10,844 nt of DNA, from contig CAKZPJ010000559.1 in assembly GCA_937138955.1 (NCBI GenBank), positions 1-10,844 on the forward strand. The letters run 5' to 3'. The notes below the pieces were generated by a model. That model was not told the origin of the DNA. It saw nothing but the letters and a program-made list of their open reading frames with translations, and searched no databases. Position 1 is the first letter of the stretch, and each line of letters begins with the position of its first letter. Positions 1-8,641 of the stretch are shown here, one piece after another. The translations under genes were made by a program, and so were the position numbers. The stretch comes from an uncultured Flammeovirgaceae bacterium (GTDB taxonomy: Bacteria; Bacteroidota; Bacteroidia; Cytophagales; Cyclobacteriaceae).

Positions 1-3000
1 GTCAAACCCATTCTCTCTGACCGCTGCTTCGCCTGCCACGGCCCGGATAACAACCATCGGGAAGCTGACCTGCGACTAGATACCGAAGAAGGAGCTATGG
101 CAGCTTTGACCGAAAGCGAAGGTCACGCCATTGTACCCGGTGACTTGCAAAACAGCGTAGCCTATCAGCGAGTAACCTCTAATAATCCCGACGAGGTGAT
201 GCCGCCGCCTGAATCTAATCTGGTGCTAACCGAATACGAGAAAGAAGTACTCAAAAAATGGATTGAGCAGGGAGCCGAATGGAAACCTCACTGGTCATTT
301 ACCCCACCCGAGCGGATTGAACCACCCGAAGTGAAAGAGACTGATTGGACTAATAATGCTATTGATCAGTTTGTGCTGGCCCGTTTGGAAGAAGAAGGGC
401 TGAAACCCGCCTCGGAAGCCAGCAAAGAAAAACTATTACGCCGGGTTACCTTTGACCTAACTGGGCTTCCTCCAACTCCTGAAGAGGTTGCTGAATTTAT
501 AGAAAGTGATTCTCCTAAAGCTTACGAAAAGGTAGTTGATCGTCTACTCGCTTCACCGCACTACGGGGAACGAATGTCTCCAACCTGGCTGGATGCCGCT
601 CGCTACGCGGATTCCCATGGCTATCAGGATGATCGTCCCCGAACCATGTGGCCCTGGCGCGATTGGGTGGTCAAGGCTTTTAACAAAAACCTTCCTTACG
701 ATAAGTTTATAACTTGGCAACTGGCGGGTGACTTGCTACCTGATGCCACTTACGAACAGAAACTGGCAACTGGGTTTAACCGTAATCACGCTATTACGCA
801 GGAAGGCGGAGTAATTCAGGAGGAATACCTGACCGAGTATGCCGCGGATCGGACTAATACATTTTCTACGGCTTTTCTTGGGCTTACGGTAGAGTGCGCC
901 CGTTGTCACGATCATAAGTACGATCCCATTTCTCAAAAAGAGTACTACCAGCTATTTGCTTTCTTCAACAACGTTCCCGAGGCCGGACAGATCAACTACC
1001 TAGACCAGTCGCCGAAGCCAACCATGCGGGTACAAGATGCTGAACTGGAAGCGAAACAAGTTTTTGTGGATTCTACGATTTTGGTACTGGAAGAAAAGCT
1101 ACAGCAAATAGAGGAGAAGCCTGACGATTCTTTTAAAAATTGGCTGACCAGCACTTCCATTGATGAAACCATAGATACGGAGGATAAACTGGTGGCTCAC
1201 TTTGAGCTGGATGTTCTGGAAAACGAAGAGTTCTTAAGTAGCGACGGCACATTACCCGCCCGAATGAATGTAGCCCTTCCTACCAAGATAGCGTTACCCG
1301 ATCATGTTTCTGCTAAGAAAGAAAAGGGACTTCAGTTTGACGGTTCAAACTTCCTAACGCTAGGTGATATCGGCGATTTTGATCACTACGAGCATTTTTC
1401 GTTCGGCGGATGGATTCAGCACACCAATCAGCACGAAAAGCGAGCGGGACTATTCAGCCGACGTAATGGAGAGATTCAGCGGCAGGGCTATGATTTAACA
1501 TTGACCAAGGATAATCATTTAAGCTTACGCATAATTCACCACGAAGGGCAGAAGTACCTAGAAGTAACTACCAAGGCAAGTATTAATCCACAGCAGTGGG
1601 CGCACGTATTCGCTACCTACGATGGTTCGGGAAAGGCACAGGGAGTACAATTGTATATTGGCGGAAAAACCCAGCCGCTGACGGTACAAAAAGATAATTT
1701 GGGTAGAAATCCGATTCAGAATGGTAACACTTTTCTAGTTGGTCATTGGAACCACCGAGCTCGCTCTACCGACACCTACGGTTTTGCCGGAGGCACTATT
1801 GACGAGGTACGGCTTTACCACCGAACACTTAGCCCATTGGAAGTACAAGCACTAGCCGAAATACCGCTCAATACTTCAGAAGAAAATCTCTATCGTCATT
1901 ATTTGGCAAATGTCAATCAGGATTTCCAGAAGGTAAGTAAAAAGCTGGCTGACCTTCGGGCGACTGATGTCACGATTCCTAATGTAATGGTGATGCAAGA
2001 GCGAGCAGAGCGTAAGCCCGCGTTTATACTGGCCCGAGGGGCTTATGATGCCCCTACTGATCCGGTAGAACCGAGTACACCGGAAGCAGTGCTTGCTTTT
2101 AGTGAGCAGTTCCCGCAAAATCGCCTGGGTCTGGCGCAGTGGTTGGTTCACAAAGACAACCCCTTGACCGCTCGGGTAGCGGTAAATCGTTTCTGGCAAA
2201 TGTACTTTGGTCGAGGGTTGGTAGGCACCCCGGAAGACTTTGGTAATCAGGGCGATCTGCCTACGCACCCTGAACTGCTGGATTGGTTGGCGGTAGAATT
2301 CCGAGAATCCGACTGGGATGTAAAAGCACTGCAAAAACTCATCGTGATGTCCGCCACCTACCGTCAATCGGCGGAAATTGATCCTAAGAAATACCAGCGA
2401 GATTCAGAAAACCTTTTGCTTGCTCGGGGAGCCAACGTTCGACTCACTGCCGAGATGTTCCGCGATAATGCTTTGGCGGTAAGTGGCTTGCTGGTAGATA
2501 GTATTGGAGGAAAATGGGTGAAACCTTACCAACCCGCCGGTATTTGGAAAGCAATGGCCAACCAAATTGGTGAAAACAAATACCGCCCGAGTGAAGGCGA
2601 AGGATTGTACCGGAGAAGTTTGTACACCTACTGGAAACGAACCATTCCTCCTCCGACAATGGTAATGTTCGATGCGCCCGAACGCACACTTTGTGCGGTG
2701 AAGCGACAGAGCACTAGCACTCCACTTCAATCATTGGCTCTGCTGAATGATCCGCAGCTGGTAGAAGCGGCTCGAAAGCTGGCTGAGAAAATGCTAACGC
2801 AGCATCAGCAACAATTAGAAGATCGGATCGCTTACGGATTTCAGGCGGTTACGTCGCGGGCTCCAGCGGAAGATGAGTTAGAAATTTTGCTCAGTTTATA
2901 CGAAGAAAAGCAAGCATACTATCAAGAGCAGCTTCAGGAGGCTGAAGACTTACTCAAGGTGGGCGAAGCACCTTACGACCAGCAATTAGATACGGTGAGC

Positions 3001-3066
3001 CTAGCAGCCATGACCATCGTAGCCAATACTTTATTCAATCTTGACGAAGCCAAATTCAGAAGCTAG
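1..3066 (+). CDS. PSCyt1-DUF1549-LamG-DUF1553 protein, 5' end missing
   Basis: The frame is open from the first base, so the true start lies upstream and the ATG at 97 is internal. The first codons hold a CFACH haem-binding motif (25-39), as in Planctomycete-type cytochrome c domains (PSCyt1). A DUF1549 (PSCyt2) region follows at about 319-960 and contains a second CxxCH, CARCH, at 895-909. A concanavalin/LamG-like insert spans about 1190-1860 (FSFGGWIQH, then GGTIDEVRLYHRTLS). DUF1553 (PSD1) runs from about 2119 (NRLGLAQWLVHKDNPLTARV) nearly to the end. The family is abundant in Planctomycetes, Verrucomicrobia and Bacteroidota. It is presumed exported and is typically encoded beside DUF1501, as here (111 bp upstream of that gene's ATG). 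The substrate and redox role are unknown. The LamG insert suggests glycan or protein binding, which is inference. The stop is TAG at 3064. Confidence 0.93.
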   Translation, partial: VKPILSDRCFACHGPDNNHREADLRLDTEEGAMAALTESEGHAIVPGDLQNSVAYQRVTSNNPDEVMPPPESNLVLTEYEKEVLKKWIEQGAEWKPHWSFTPPERIEPPEVKETDWTNNAIDQFVLARLEEEGLKPASEASKEKLLRRVTFDLTGLPPTPEEVAEFIESDSPKAYEKVVDRLLASPHYGERMSPTWLDAARYADSHGYQDDRPRTMWPWRDWVVKAFNKNLPYDKFITWQLAGDLLPDATYEQKLATGFNRNHAITQEGGVIQEEYLTEYAADRTNTFSTAFLGLTVECARCHDHKYDPISQKEYYQLFAFFNNVPEAGQINYLDQSPKPTMRVQDAELEAKQVFVDSTILVLEEKLQQIEEKPDDSFKNWLTSTSIDETIDTEDKLVAHFELDVLENEEFLSSDGTLPARMNVALPTKIALPDHVSAKKEKGLQFDGSNFLTLGDIGDFDHYEHFSFGGWIQHTNQHEKRAGLFSRRNGEIQRQGYDLTLTKDNHLSLRIIHHEGQKYLEVTTKASINPQQWAHVFATYDGSGKAQGVQLYIGGKTQPLTVQKDNLGRNPIQNGNTFLVGHWNHRARSTDTYGFAGGTIDEVRLYHRTLSPLEVQALAEIPLNTSEENLYRHYLANVNQDFQKVSKKLADLRATDVTIPNVMVMQERAERKPAFILARGAYDAPTDPVEPSTPEAVLAFSEQFPQNRLGLAQWLVHKDNPLTARVAVNRFWQMYFGRGLVGTPEDFGNQGDLPTHPELLDWLAVEFRESDWDVKALQKLIVMSATYRQSAEIDPKKYQRDSENLLLARGANVRLTAEMFRDNALAVSGLLVDSIGGKWVKPYQPAGIWKAMANQIGENKYRPSEGEGLYRRSLYTYWKRTIPPPTMVMFDAPERTLCAVKRQSTSTPLQSLALLNDPQLVEAARKLAEKMLTQHQQQLEDRIAYGFQAVTSRAPAEDELEILLSLYEEKQAYYQEQLQEAEDLLKVGEAPYDQQLDTVSLAAMTIVANTLFNLDEAKFRS

Positions 3067-3177
3067 CCCAAGATTAATAGAATTTTGGGATTGCCAGGAT
3101 ATAGGATTGGTACATCTTGTAATTGTTTAGGGTTTATCTAAAAAACGCTCTTTAGTCAAAAATAGAATTACATTTTT
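3067..3177 (+). other. Spacer between DUF1553 and DUF1501 genes
   Basis: This 111-bp AT-rich spacer contains no gene. A weak 5-bp dyad (CCCAA 3067-3071, TTGGG 3085-3089) sits just after the stop, but it is too short to call a terminator. No clear Bacteroidota promoter (TTTG then TAnnTTTG) and no Shine-Dalgarno sequence was seen before ATG 3178. Confidence 0.4.
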
Positions 3178-4635
3178 ATGGATATTTTAGGCGAACATTT
3201 CAATCAGCTAAACCGTCGGCACTTTCTATCTCGCCTGAGTTTAGGCGTAGGCGGTTTGGCCTTAGGAAACCTACTCGGGTGTGACTCGAAAAGTTGACTG
3301 GTAGGAAATACCCAGCCGGAAGCGGGCATACTTGATAAACTTCATGTGGCTCCCAAAGCTAAGCGCGTAATTTATATGTTCCAAAGTGGTGGGCCTTCTC
3401 AGATGGATTTGTTCGATTACAAACCTATGCTTCGTAAGATGCATGGCGAGGAATTACCCGCCTCAGTACGAGGTGAGCAACGGCTGACGGGTATGACGGC
3501 TAACCAGTCTTCCTTTCCACTGGCTGCCCCCATGTTTGATTTCAAGCAATACGGTCAAAGCGGTGCTTGGGTAAGTGAGTTGATGCCCCACATCGCGGAG
3601 ATTGCGGATGAGCTGTGCTACATCAAAACGATGCACACCGAGGCAATCAACCACGATCCGGCTATTACGTTTTTTCAAACGGGTTCTCAGCAACCGGGGC
3701 GGCCTAGTATTGGTTCCTGGCTCAGTTACGGCTTAGGCAGCGATAATCAAAACTTGCCAACATTTATCGTGCTGCTATCGCGAGGAGCGCAACGACCGCA
3801 ACCCATTTATTCCCGATTATGGGGCAATGGTTTTTTGGCTTCATTACACCAAGGAGTGCAGTTCCGGGCGGGAAGTGATCCAGTGTTGTACTTAAATAAT
3901 CCCGAAGGGATGAATGCTAAAACCCGTCGTGATGTGCTGGATCATTTGAGTGAACTAAACACTAAGCGATTGCAAGATTTCGGTGATCCCGAAATTGAAT
4001 CGCGCATTGCTCAGTACGAAATGGCTTACCGGATGCAAACCTCAGTGCCCGATGCATTGGATTTATCCGACGAACCGGATAGCACTTTTGAACTCTACGG
4101 CGAAGAAGCCCGCAAACCCGGAACCTACGCGGCTAACTGTCTGCTGGCTCGCCGTTTAGCTGAACGAGATGTAAAATTTGTCCAGCTGTATCACTTAGGT
4201 TGGGATCAGCATACCGATTTACCCCGCGAAATTACTTCTCAAGCCCGCGACACCGATCGAGCTTCCGCCGCCCTGGTGAAAGACTTGAAGCAACGGGGTT
4301 TGCTAGATGATACCCTAGTGGTTTGGGGCGGGGAATTTGGTCGAACAAACTACTCACAGGGAAGACTTACTGCCGATAATTACGGTCGTGATCATCACCC
4401 ACGTTGCTTCACCGTCTGGATGGCGGGGGGTGGCACTAAACCCGGCACTACCTACGGCGAAACTGATGAGTTTAGCTACAATATTGTGAAAGATCCGGTA
4501 CACGTTCACGATTTCCAAGCTACGCTACTGCACCTACTGGGGGTAAACCACGAACGTTTGACATTTAAGCACCAAGGCCGACGCTATCGATTAACAGATG
4601 TTCATGGAAAAGTTGTGAAAGGAGTGCTTGCTTAA
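3178..4635 (+). pseudogene. DUF1501 protein interrupted by in-frame TGA
   Basis: ATG at 3178 opens a frame with a Tat-like signal (NRRHFLSRL, RR at residues 13-14), a hydrophobic stretch and a lipobox-like LLGC at residues 32-35. A TGA at 3295-3297 (codon 40) interrupts it, after which the same frame runs open to TAA at 4633. Read through, it would be 486 codons including the TGA, a normal family length. The downstream part is a convincing DUF1501 domain of the alkaline-phosphatase/sulfatase-like superfamily: [14 protein letters not shown] near the start, [29 protein letters not shown], then [20 protein letters not shown] and the [15 protein letters not shown] end. If the TGA is real, any product would start internally, for example at GTG 3346 (429 residues), and would lack its export signal. 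The alternatives are a sequencing or assembly error or stop readthrough. It follows the DUF1553 gene on the same strand, probably cotranscribed. The family is sure; its functional state is not. Confidence 0.85.
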
Positions 4636-4640
4636 AAACA

Positions 4641-4675
4641 AAAATAGCCGAAGAGACGAACTCCCCGGCTATTTT
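4641..4675. terminator. Bidirectional hairpin between convergent genes
   Basis: A perfect 10-bp inverted repeat, AAAATAGCCG (4641-4650) and CGGCTATTTT (4666-4675), encloses a 15-nt loop. It starts 5 bp after the DUF1501 stop and lies 18 bp beyond the stop of the convergent M43 gene. The A-rich left side and T-rich right side give U-rich 3' arms in both directions, so it can serve as an intrinsic terminator for both genes. Confidence 0.75.
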
Positions 4676-4693
4676 ACAATTATGTGGTTTACC

Positions 4694-6427
4694 CTAGTAA
4701 GAAGCAATCATACTCCAGTTCTTCAACCATTGATCATCTGTTCTGGTTTTATTAAGCTGACCATTTACTATGTCTATTATCTTTCCGTGGCCCACTCCAT
4801 TATTATAAAAGATAAGGTGCGGATCATCGCCCTCGTGATAGGGCGCTATTACGTCCCAGGTCTTTCGCCAAGTCCCTTCGTAGGTTCGGGTTCCTAGACG
4901 GCCACTGGAGAGTTTATATATACGAGCCAAACCAGTATGGCGATCGTAAAATACTGCATAAGGAGTGTTACCTCGATTGAAGGTTTCAATAATATCCCAA
5001 CTGTTATTCCATCCACTTCCGACGTAAGTTCTGCTGCCTAACCTTCCGTTAGACATGTTATATATCCAGCCTCGTCCTGTCTGGCGATCGTACAATAATG
5101 CATAAGGAGTACTACCCTGTTGGAAGGTACGAATCATGTCCCAACCAGTAAACCAAGTACTGGTATATGAAATGCCCGATAAGCGACCATTCGTAACCCG
5201 ATGAACTTCTACTTTCCCTGTCTGCTGGTCATAGAATAAAACGTAGGGACGGTCACCATGCTCATACGCCTGAACGATATCCCAGTCTTTAGAAACCCAC
5301 TCATTATAATTCTGGGAACCTAAATCACCCCTTACGGTTAGCCCGTACATTTGAACAATACCGTACGTTTGGTCATACATCAGGATGTTGGATTGACCTT
5401 CCTCTTCAAAGGTCACCATTGAATGCCAGGTCTTTCGCCAACCGTAACTATCGTAAGTTTTATCTTGTGTCTTTCCACCATTTAAATGCCAGATTCGAGC
5501 CCTGCCAGCATTCTTATCATAAAATATGACAGGAGTTTTGCTCTTATAATGAGTCTTATATATATAAGTATACAATATTCGCTGCTGCTGCCGAGGAGTA
5601 AATGTTTCCCGACATCGCTTCCAGGCATACGACATTAGATTATCAGTGAGAGGATTGTAAGCCTGATTATTACTGTCTTTACCAGTCCCATTGTAGCCAC
5701 AGGTGGAGGTGAAGCTATTACCCGGATCAGCCGGAGTATCGCAAAATCGGTCTCCCGCTGAACTACAGTTAGAACCATTTACTAGCTCATTACCGTTAGC
5801 GTGGGTATGAGGTAGCCCAAAGTAGTGGCCTAATTCGTGTGAAAGGGTAGATTCATTTCGAGTATGGCTATTTCTCATGATTACTCGATCTACTGATGAA
5901 GTAGCACCTGTTGCCCATGACGTAGTAGAGTTTTGTACAAAAAATACGTTGATAGCCTCATCTACTTTGTTGTTGTCATATAAGCGTCGTTCTAAACTAC
6001 CGTAGTTATTACTCATTGTAGAATTGTAGTCGCTCGTATTATCTAAGTAGCGATATTTATCTACGTAGAATTCCATTCTAACCGACCGATAGTGCTGATT
6101 GGCTCGAGCAATAGATGCTTCAATATCAGTTTGGCTGATACCCCCGCTGCCGTCGCTCCTTCGCAGTACATGCGCTCGAATAGGAATTCTAAATTTTTGA
6201 ATCTTTGAATTTTGCAAAAAATCCCGCCCCATTTTTTGAAATTCCCCATTTGGGTCGCCCATAAAATCCAGTTCTCCAGTAGTGAAGGGCTTTGTACCGC
6301 AACCTATAGCTTTAGGAAGTGGTTCCTGGTTTGTAATGGGTTGATGAATTATTTCTTCTTCCTCTTGGCAACTGTACTGTACTATCGCCAGTACGAAAAC
6401 AAATAAAATAACTGATAGCTTTTTCAT
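4694..6427 (-). CDS. M43-family metalloprotease lipoprotein with six-repeat C-terminal propeller
   Basis: The protein has 577 residues. It begins MKKLSVILFVFVLAIVQYSC, a lipoprotein signal with the lipid-attached Cys at 20, followed by an acidic EEEE. The catalytic domain (about 75-290) has the metzincin zinc site HELGHYFGLPH (His197, Glu198, His201, His207) and a NLMSY Met-turn at 263-267. Cysteines at 221, 229, 243 and 272 fit the disulfides of the pappalysin/cytophagalysin group (MEROPS M43). Six repeats of 47-48 residues begin at 298, 346, 393, 440, 488 and 535. Each has a pattern like TPYxxFYDxxTG, then a short strand, then W...W(D/S)(M/I)I. This resembles a six-bladed beta-propeller, reminiscent in repeat length of tachylectin-type lectins (inference). 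No type IX sorting domain is visible, so surface or periplasmic lipid anchoring is likely. It is probably an endopeptidase; the repeats may bind substrate. It is monocistronic and divergent from the NHL gene. Confidence 0.92.
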   Translation of the reverse strand: MKKLSVILFVFVLAIVQYSCQEEEEIIHQPITNQEPLPKAIGCGTKPFTTGELDFMGDPNGEFQKMGRDFLQNSKIQKFRIPIRAHVLRRSDGSGGISQTDIEASIARANQHYRSVRMEFYVDKYRYLDNTSDYNSTMSNNYGSLERRLYDNNKVDEAINVFFVQNSTTSWATGATSSVDRVIMRNSHTRNESTLSHELGHYFGLPHTHANGNELVNGSNCSSAGDRFCDTPADPGNSFTSTCGYNGTGKDSNNQAYNPLTDNLMSYAWKRCRETFTPRQQQRILYTYIYKTHYKSKTPVIFYDKNAGRARIWHLNGGKTQDKTYDSYGWRKTWHSMVTFEEEGQSNILMYDQTYGIVQMYGLTVRGDLGSQNYNEWVSKDWDIVQAYEHGDRPYVLFYDQQTGKVEVHRVTNGRLSGISYTSTWFTGWDMIRTFQQGSTPYALLYDRQTGRGWIYNMSNGRLGSRTYVGSGWNNSWDIIETFNRGNTPYAVFYDRHTGLARIYKLSSGRLGTRTYEGTWRKTWDVIAPYHEGDDPHLIFYNNGVGHGKIIDIVNGQLNKTRTDDQWLKNWSMIASY

Positions 6428-6726
6428 GATTTTTGAATGAGTTAAATAGAGAATCGTTGTAAATGATTTTTTTATACAAAAGGGCCTTTTTATGTATTTT
6501 CATGGGTTGGTAGATAAGCGTAGTAAGGATGTAACCCAAAAAAATTTAAATAGCAGAAAAATTTAAAATCGGTTTACCTACTCGTTTTTATTAGTATTAA
6601 GCTTTTTTTTTGCTCGTGGCTTTAAAAGGCGTCATCCGATAATCAGAAAAAGTACCTCAAGCATACCACTTTACTGACTGGCTTAGTATATTTACTTGAA
6701 TTAAGAATCACAACACCTAATCTATC
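6428..6726. other. Divergent AT-rich intergenic region
   Basis: This 299-bp gap separates the starts of the minus-strand protease and the plus-strand NHL gene, so it should hold both promoters. It is strongly AT-rich, with A and T runs around 6536-6612. The best plus-strand candidate for a Bacteroidota -7 box is TATATTTA at 6687-6694 (7 of 8 to TAnnTTTG), 33 bp before the ATG, but no matching -33 TTTG is seen. No good minus-strand box was found, and I see no gene. Confidence 0.4.
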
Positions 6727-7791
6727 ATGTCAGAACCATCTAGTCGTCGCAATTTCTTAAAAGAGACTACTGCTCTTGCCGGAGCTGCTTTTATAACCCC
6801 TTATAATTTTTACATTCAACCTACTAAACCTAAACTAATGGAAGATATTATTGGTCACGGAGATTTTAAATACCGCGTAAACCAAGAGTGGGGTAATCTA
6901 AACCCTAGCAACACACCCGTAAAAAACTGCCATGAGATGGTAATGGACTCTAAGGGACGGCTGATTATGGTGACCGACGAGACAAAAAACAACATTATCA
7001 TTTACGATAAATCAGGTAAACTATTAGAAACCTGGGGGCACGATTATCCGGGTGGGCATGGCCTAACGCTATTTGATGAAGGAGGAGAAGATGTGCTTTT
7101 CATTTGTGATCCAGGCGGTCGAGTTGACAAAACGACAGTAGACGGTAAAAAACTAATGACGTTAAAAACCCCGCACGAATTAGGTATTTACAAAGAAGAA
7201 GATCCGTTTAAACCTACCGAAACTGCTATTGCTCCCAACGGTGATATTTATGTAGCCGATGGTTACGGCCATCAGTACATTATTCAGTATGATGCCGATG
7301 GAAAATACATTCGCCACTTTGGTGGTAAAGGCGACGGCGACTCCCAATTTTCTACTGCTCACGGAGTAGCCATTGACACTCGCGATGGTGATAATCTCAC
7401 ATTACTCTGTACCTCTAGGGCGCATAATGCGTTCAAACGATTCTCATTGGATGGAGAGTATATGGAAACGATCTTTCTACCCGGTGCCTACGTCTGCCGT
7501 CCGGTAATCGATGACAGTAATCTGTACGCCGGTGTGTGCTGGTCGCGCCTAAAGTACCTCAACCAAACCCCCGATTCTGGTTTTGTGACCATTCTAGATA
7601 AGAATAATAAAGTGGTTTCTAATCCTGGTGGCACTGAGCCGATGTACCGTGATGGTGAATTGCAACTGATGGTACAGAAGCAGCCACTGTTTAACCATTG
7701 CCACGATGTGTGCATCGACGAAGACAAGAACATTTACGTTTGCCAGTGGAACGCTAATCAAACCTATCCGATAAAGCTAGAAAGGGTTTAA
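6727..7791 (+). CDS. Tat-exported NHL-type beta-propeller protein
   Basis: The protein has 354 residues. The N-terminus has a textbook twin-arginine motif SRRNFLK (residues 6-12) followed by a modest hydrophobic segment (about 15-25), so export folded by Tat is predicted. The rest is built of NHL-like strands: MDSKGRLIMVTDETKNNIIIYDKSGKLLETWG (67-103, split here only by description), then APNGDIYVADGYGHQYI near 169-185 with FGGKGDGDSQF after it, and HDVCIDEDKNIYVCQW at 326-341. Such six-bladed propellers occur in peptidyl-alpha-hydroxyglycine lyase-like and other exported proteins of Bacteroidota and Planctomycetes. No catalytic assignment can be made from the sequence. Several cysteines (69, 127, 228, 257, 271, 325, 329, 339) are unusual for an exported protein and could form disulfides or bind metal (inference). 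It is monocistronic; the start ATG is supported by the Tat motif directly after it. Confidence 0.85.
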   Translation: MSEPSSRRNFLKETTALAGAAFITPYNFYIQPTKPKLMEDIIGHGDFKYRVNQEWGNLNPSNTPVKNCHEMVMDSKGRLIMVTDETKNNIIIYDKSGKLLETWGHDYPGGHGLTLFDEGGEDVLFICDPGGRVDKTTVDGKKLMTLKTPHELGIYKEEDPFKPTETAIAPNGDIYVADGYGHQYIIQYDADGKYIRHFGGKGDGDSQFSTAHGVAIDTRDGDNLTLLCTSRAHNAFKRFSLDGEYMETIFLPGAYVCRPVIDDSNLYAGVCWSRLKYLNQTPDSGFVTILDKNNKVVSNPGGTEPMYRDGELQLMVQKQPLFNHCHDVCIDEDKNIYVCQWNANQTYPIKLERV

Positions 7792-7815
7792 TCATTACCT
7801 ACAAAAAATAGAAAT

Positions 7816-7835
7816 GCCGGGCAAATTCGCCCGGC
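7816..7835. terminator. GC-rich hairpin between convergent genes
   Basis: A perfect 7-bp stem, GCCGGGC (7816-7822) and GCCCGGC (7829-7835), encloses a 6-nt loop. It lies 25 bp after the NHL stop and 43 bp beyond the stop of the convergent small gene. A T-rich tract follows on the minus strand (complement of 7801-7814) and a short A-run follows on the plus strand. It therefore fits best as the minus-strand gene's intrinsic terminator and may also stop NHL transcription. Confidence 0.75.
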
Positions 7836-7878
7836 GATCTGATGAAAAAATATGAGTTCTCAATTAAAAGATTTTCCT

Positions 7879-8163
7879 TTACAACTCAACTTCCCGAATA
7901 GCATGTAGGGGTATAACCCTTCCGCCTTTCAGCGTAACGTAACGTTCGGTAACAGCCCATACAGTAGTAACCACTCGCTGAGGTATTCCATCATAAAGCT
8001 GATACGTGATTGTTACTTTATGACGAAACAAGTTACCTAATGAAAGAGCTTTTTGCAGATTCCTTTGGCGGCGTTCAAGTTCAAGCCAATCGCTCAGTAC
8101 TTCGTGAGTAGCAAAAGATGTTTGACCTAAAGTTTCTTTTGGGACAGTGATAACAGATTCCAT
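7879..8163 (-). CDS. Small conserved-type hypothetical protein
   Basis: The protein has 94 residues with no signal peptide or membrane segment, so it is probably cytoplasmic. The N-terminal half is helical and charged (LSDWLELERRQRNLQKALSL, residues 23-42). The C-terminal half is a compact beta-rich unit (HKVTITYQLYDGIPQRVVTT, then VWAVTERYVTLKGGRVIPLHAIREVEL). The alternation of strands around VWAVTE and LKGGRVIPL has the look of a small SH3/Sm-like barrel and resembles short uncharacterised proteins I recall from Bacteroidota genomes, but I cannot name a family. The stop TAA is 43 bp from the shared hairpin. The gene 103 bp upstream is on the same strand. A short TGTCA-N4-TGACA dyad lies in its leader. 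It is likely a real gene because of the start, the codon pattern and the terminator. Confidence 0.75.
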   Translation of the reverse strand: MESVITVPKETLGQTSFATHEVLSDWLELERRQRNLQKALSLGNLFRHKVTITYQLYDGIPQRVVTTVWAVTERYVTLKGGRVIPLHAIREVEL

Positions 8164-8211
8164 ATTTTTTTACTGCGTTTAAGATGAATGGTAGAATAAG
8201 GCTACTAGTCC

Positions 8212-8225
8212 TGTCAAAGCTGACA
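8212..8225. repeat. TGTCA-AAGC-TGACA dyad upstream of small gene
   Basis: A perfect 5-bp dyad with a 4-nt spacer lies 49 bp upstream of the 94-residue gene's start on the minus strand. It could be an operator or a small hairpin in the leader. It is short enough to occur by chance. Confidence 0.25.
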
Positions 8226-8266
8226 AATACCGTAGCTACAAAAGGGAAAGAATAAACACAGCAGCT

Positions 8267-8641
8267 TTATATTTGGAAAACACAGTAGAGTGTTAGTAGC
8301 CGATTAGAATTTCTTGAGAAAATGTGTTGATGACGATAGAATATTTTTGAGTGGTCGGTATCATTTGCATTTGAAATAGCTGCCCACCCTTGTGAAGAAT
8401 TTTTGGTAGTACGTTTACTACTTTTAAGTCGTTTAGATAAATTTCTAGTTCTTACAAACTTATTAGGTTGCTGTGCCGAAGTAATAAATTTTGGTTGGTT
8501 AGTAGCCGAACTTGTTGTCGTCAAATAGGCATCAACCGAGGATTCGGTATTATTAGATAAGCCACCTTGATGAATAGTCATAGCTAGTACTTGTATGGCA
8601 GTCAAGAGCACTAAGGACAAATATATTAGCAGTCTATTCAT
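8267..8641 (-). CDS. Putative small secreted protein, unknown function
   Basis: The protein has 124 residues. The first 20 residues (MNRLLIYLSLVLLTAIQVLA) form a good Sec signal with a basic n-region, a hydrophobic core and a VLA cleavage site. The mature part is rich in Ser, Thr, Asn and Lys, with a basic patch (FVRTRNLSKRLKSSKRTTKN, about 62-81), then SSQGWAAISN. No known domain or conserved catalytic motif is visible, and the last 20 or so residues look unstructured. It lies upstream of the 94-residue gene on the same strand. No promoter match was found. The signal peptide argues for a real gene, but the open frame could also be accidental or decayed. Confidence 0.45.
   Translation of the reverse strand: MNRLLIYLSLVLLTAIQVLAMTIHQGGLSNNTESSVDAYLTTTSSATNQPKFITSAQQPNKFVRTRNLSKRLKSSKRTTKNSSQGWAAISNANDTDHSKIFYRHQHIFSRNSNRLLTLYCVFQI

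Noticed and set aside
3067..3089. Terminator after the DUF1553 gene (CCCAA/TTGGG)
   Set aside because: The stem is only 5 bp with a 13-nt loop and no U-run, and the next gene is the usual partner, so readthrough is expected.
3295..3315. TGA as selenocysteine codon with a SECIS-like stem right after it
   Set aside because: The stem is only 6 bp with a bulge and starts immediately after the TGA, the site lies in a poorly conserved linker after a signal peptide, and DUF1501 is not a known selenoprotein family. Kept only as something to test.
4628..4897. 89-codon plus-strand frame after the DUF1501 gene
   Set aside because: It is antisense to the conserved propeller repeats of the M43 protease and includes the terminator hairpin.
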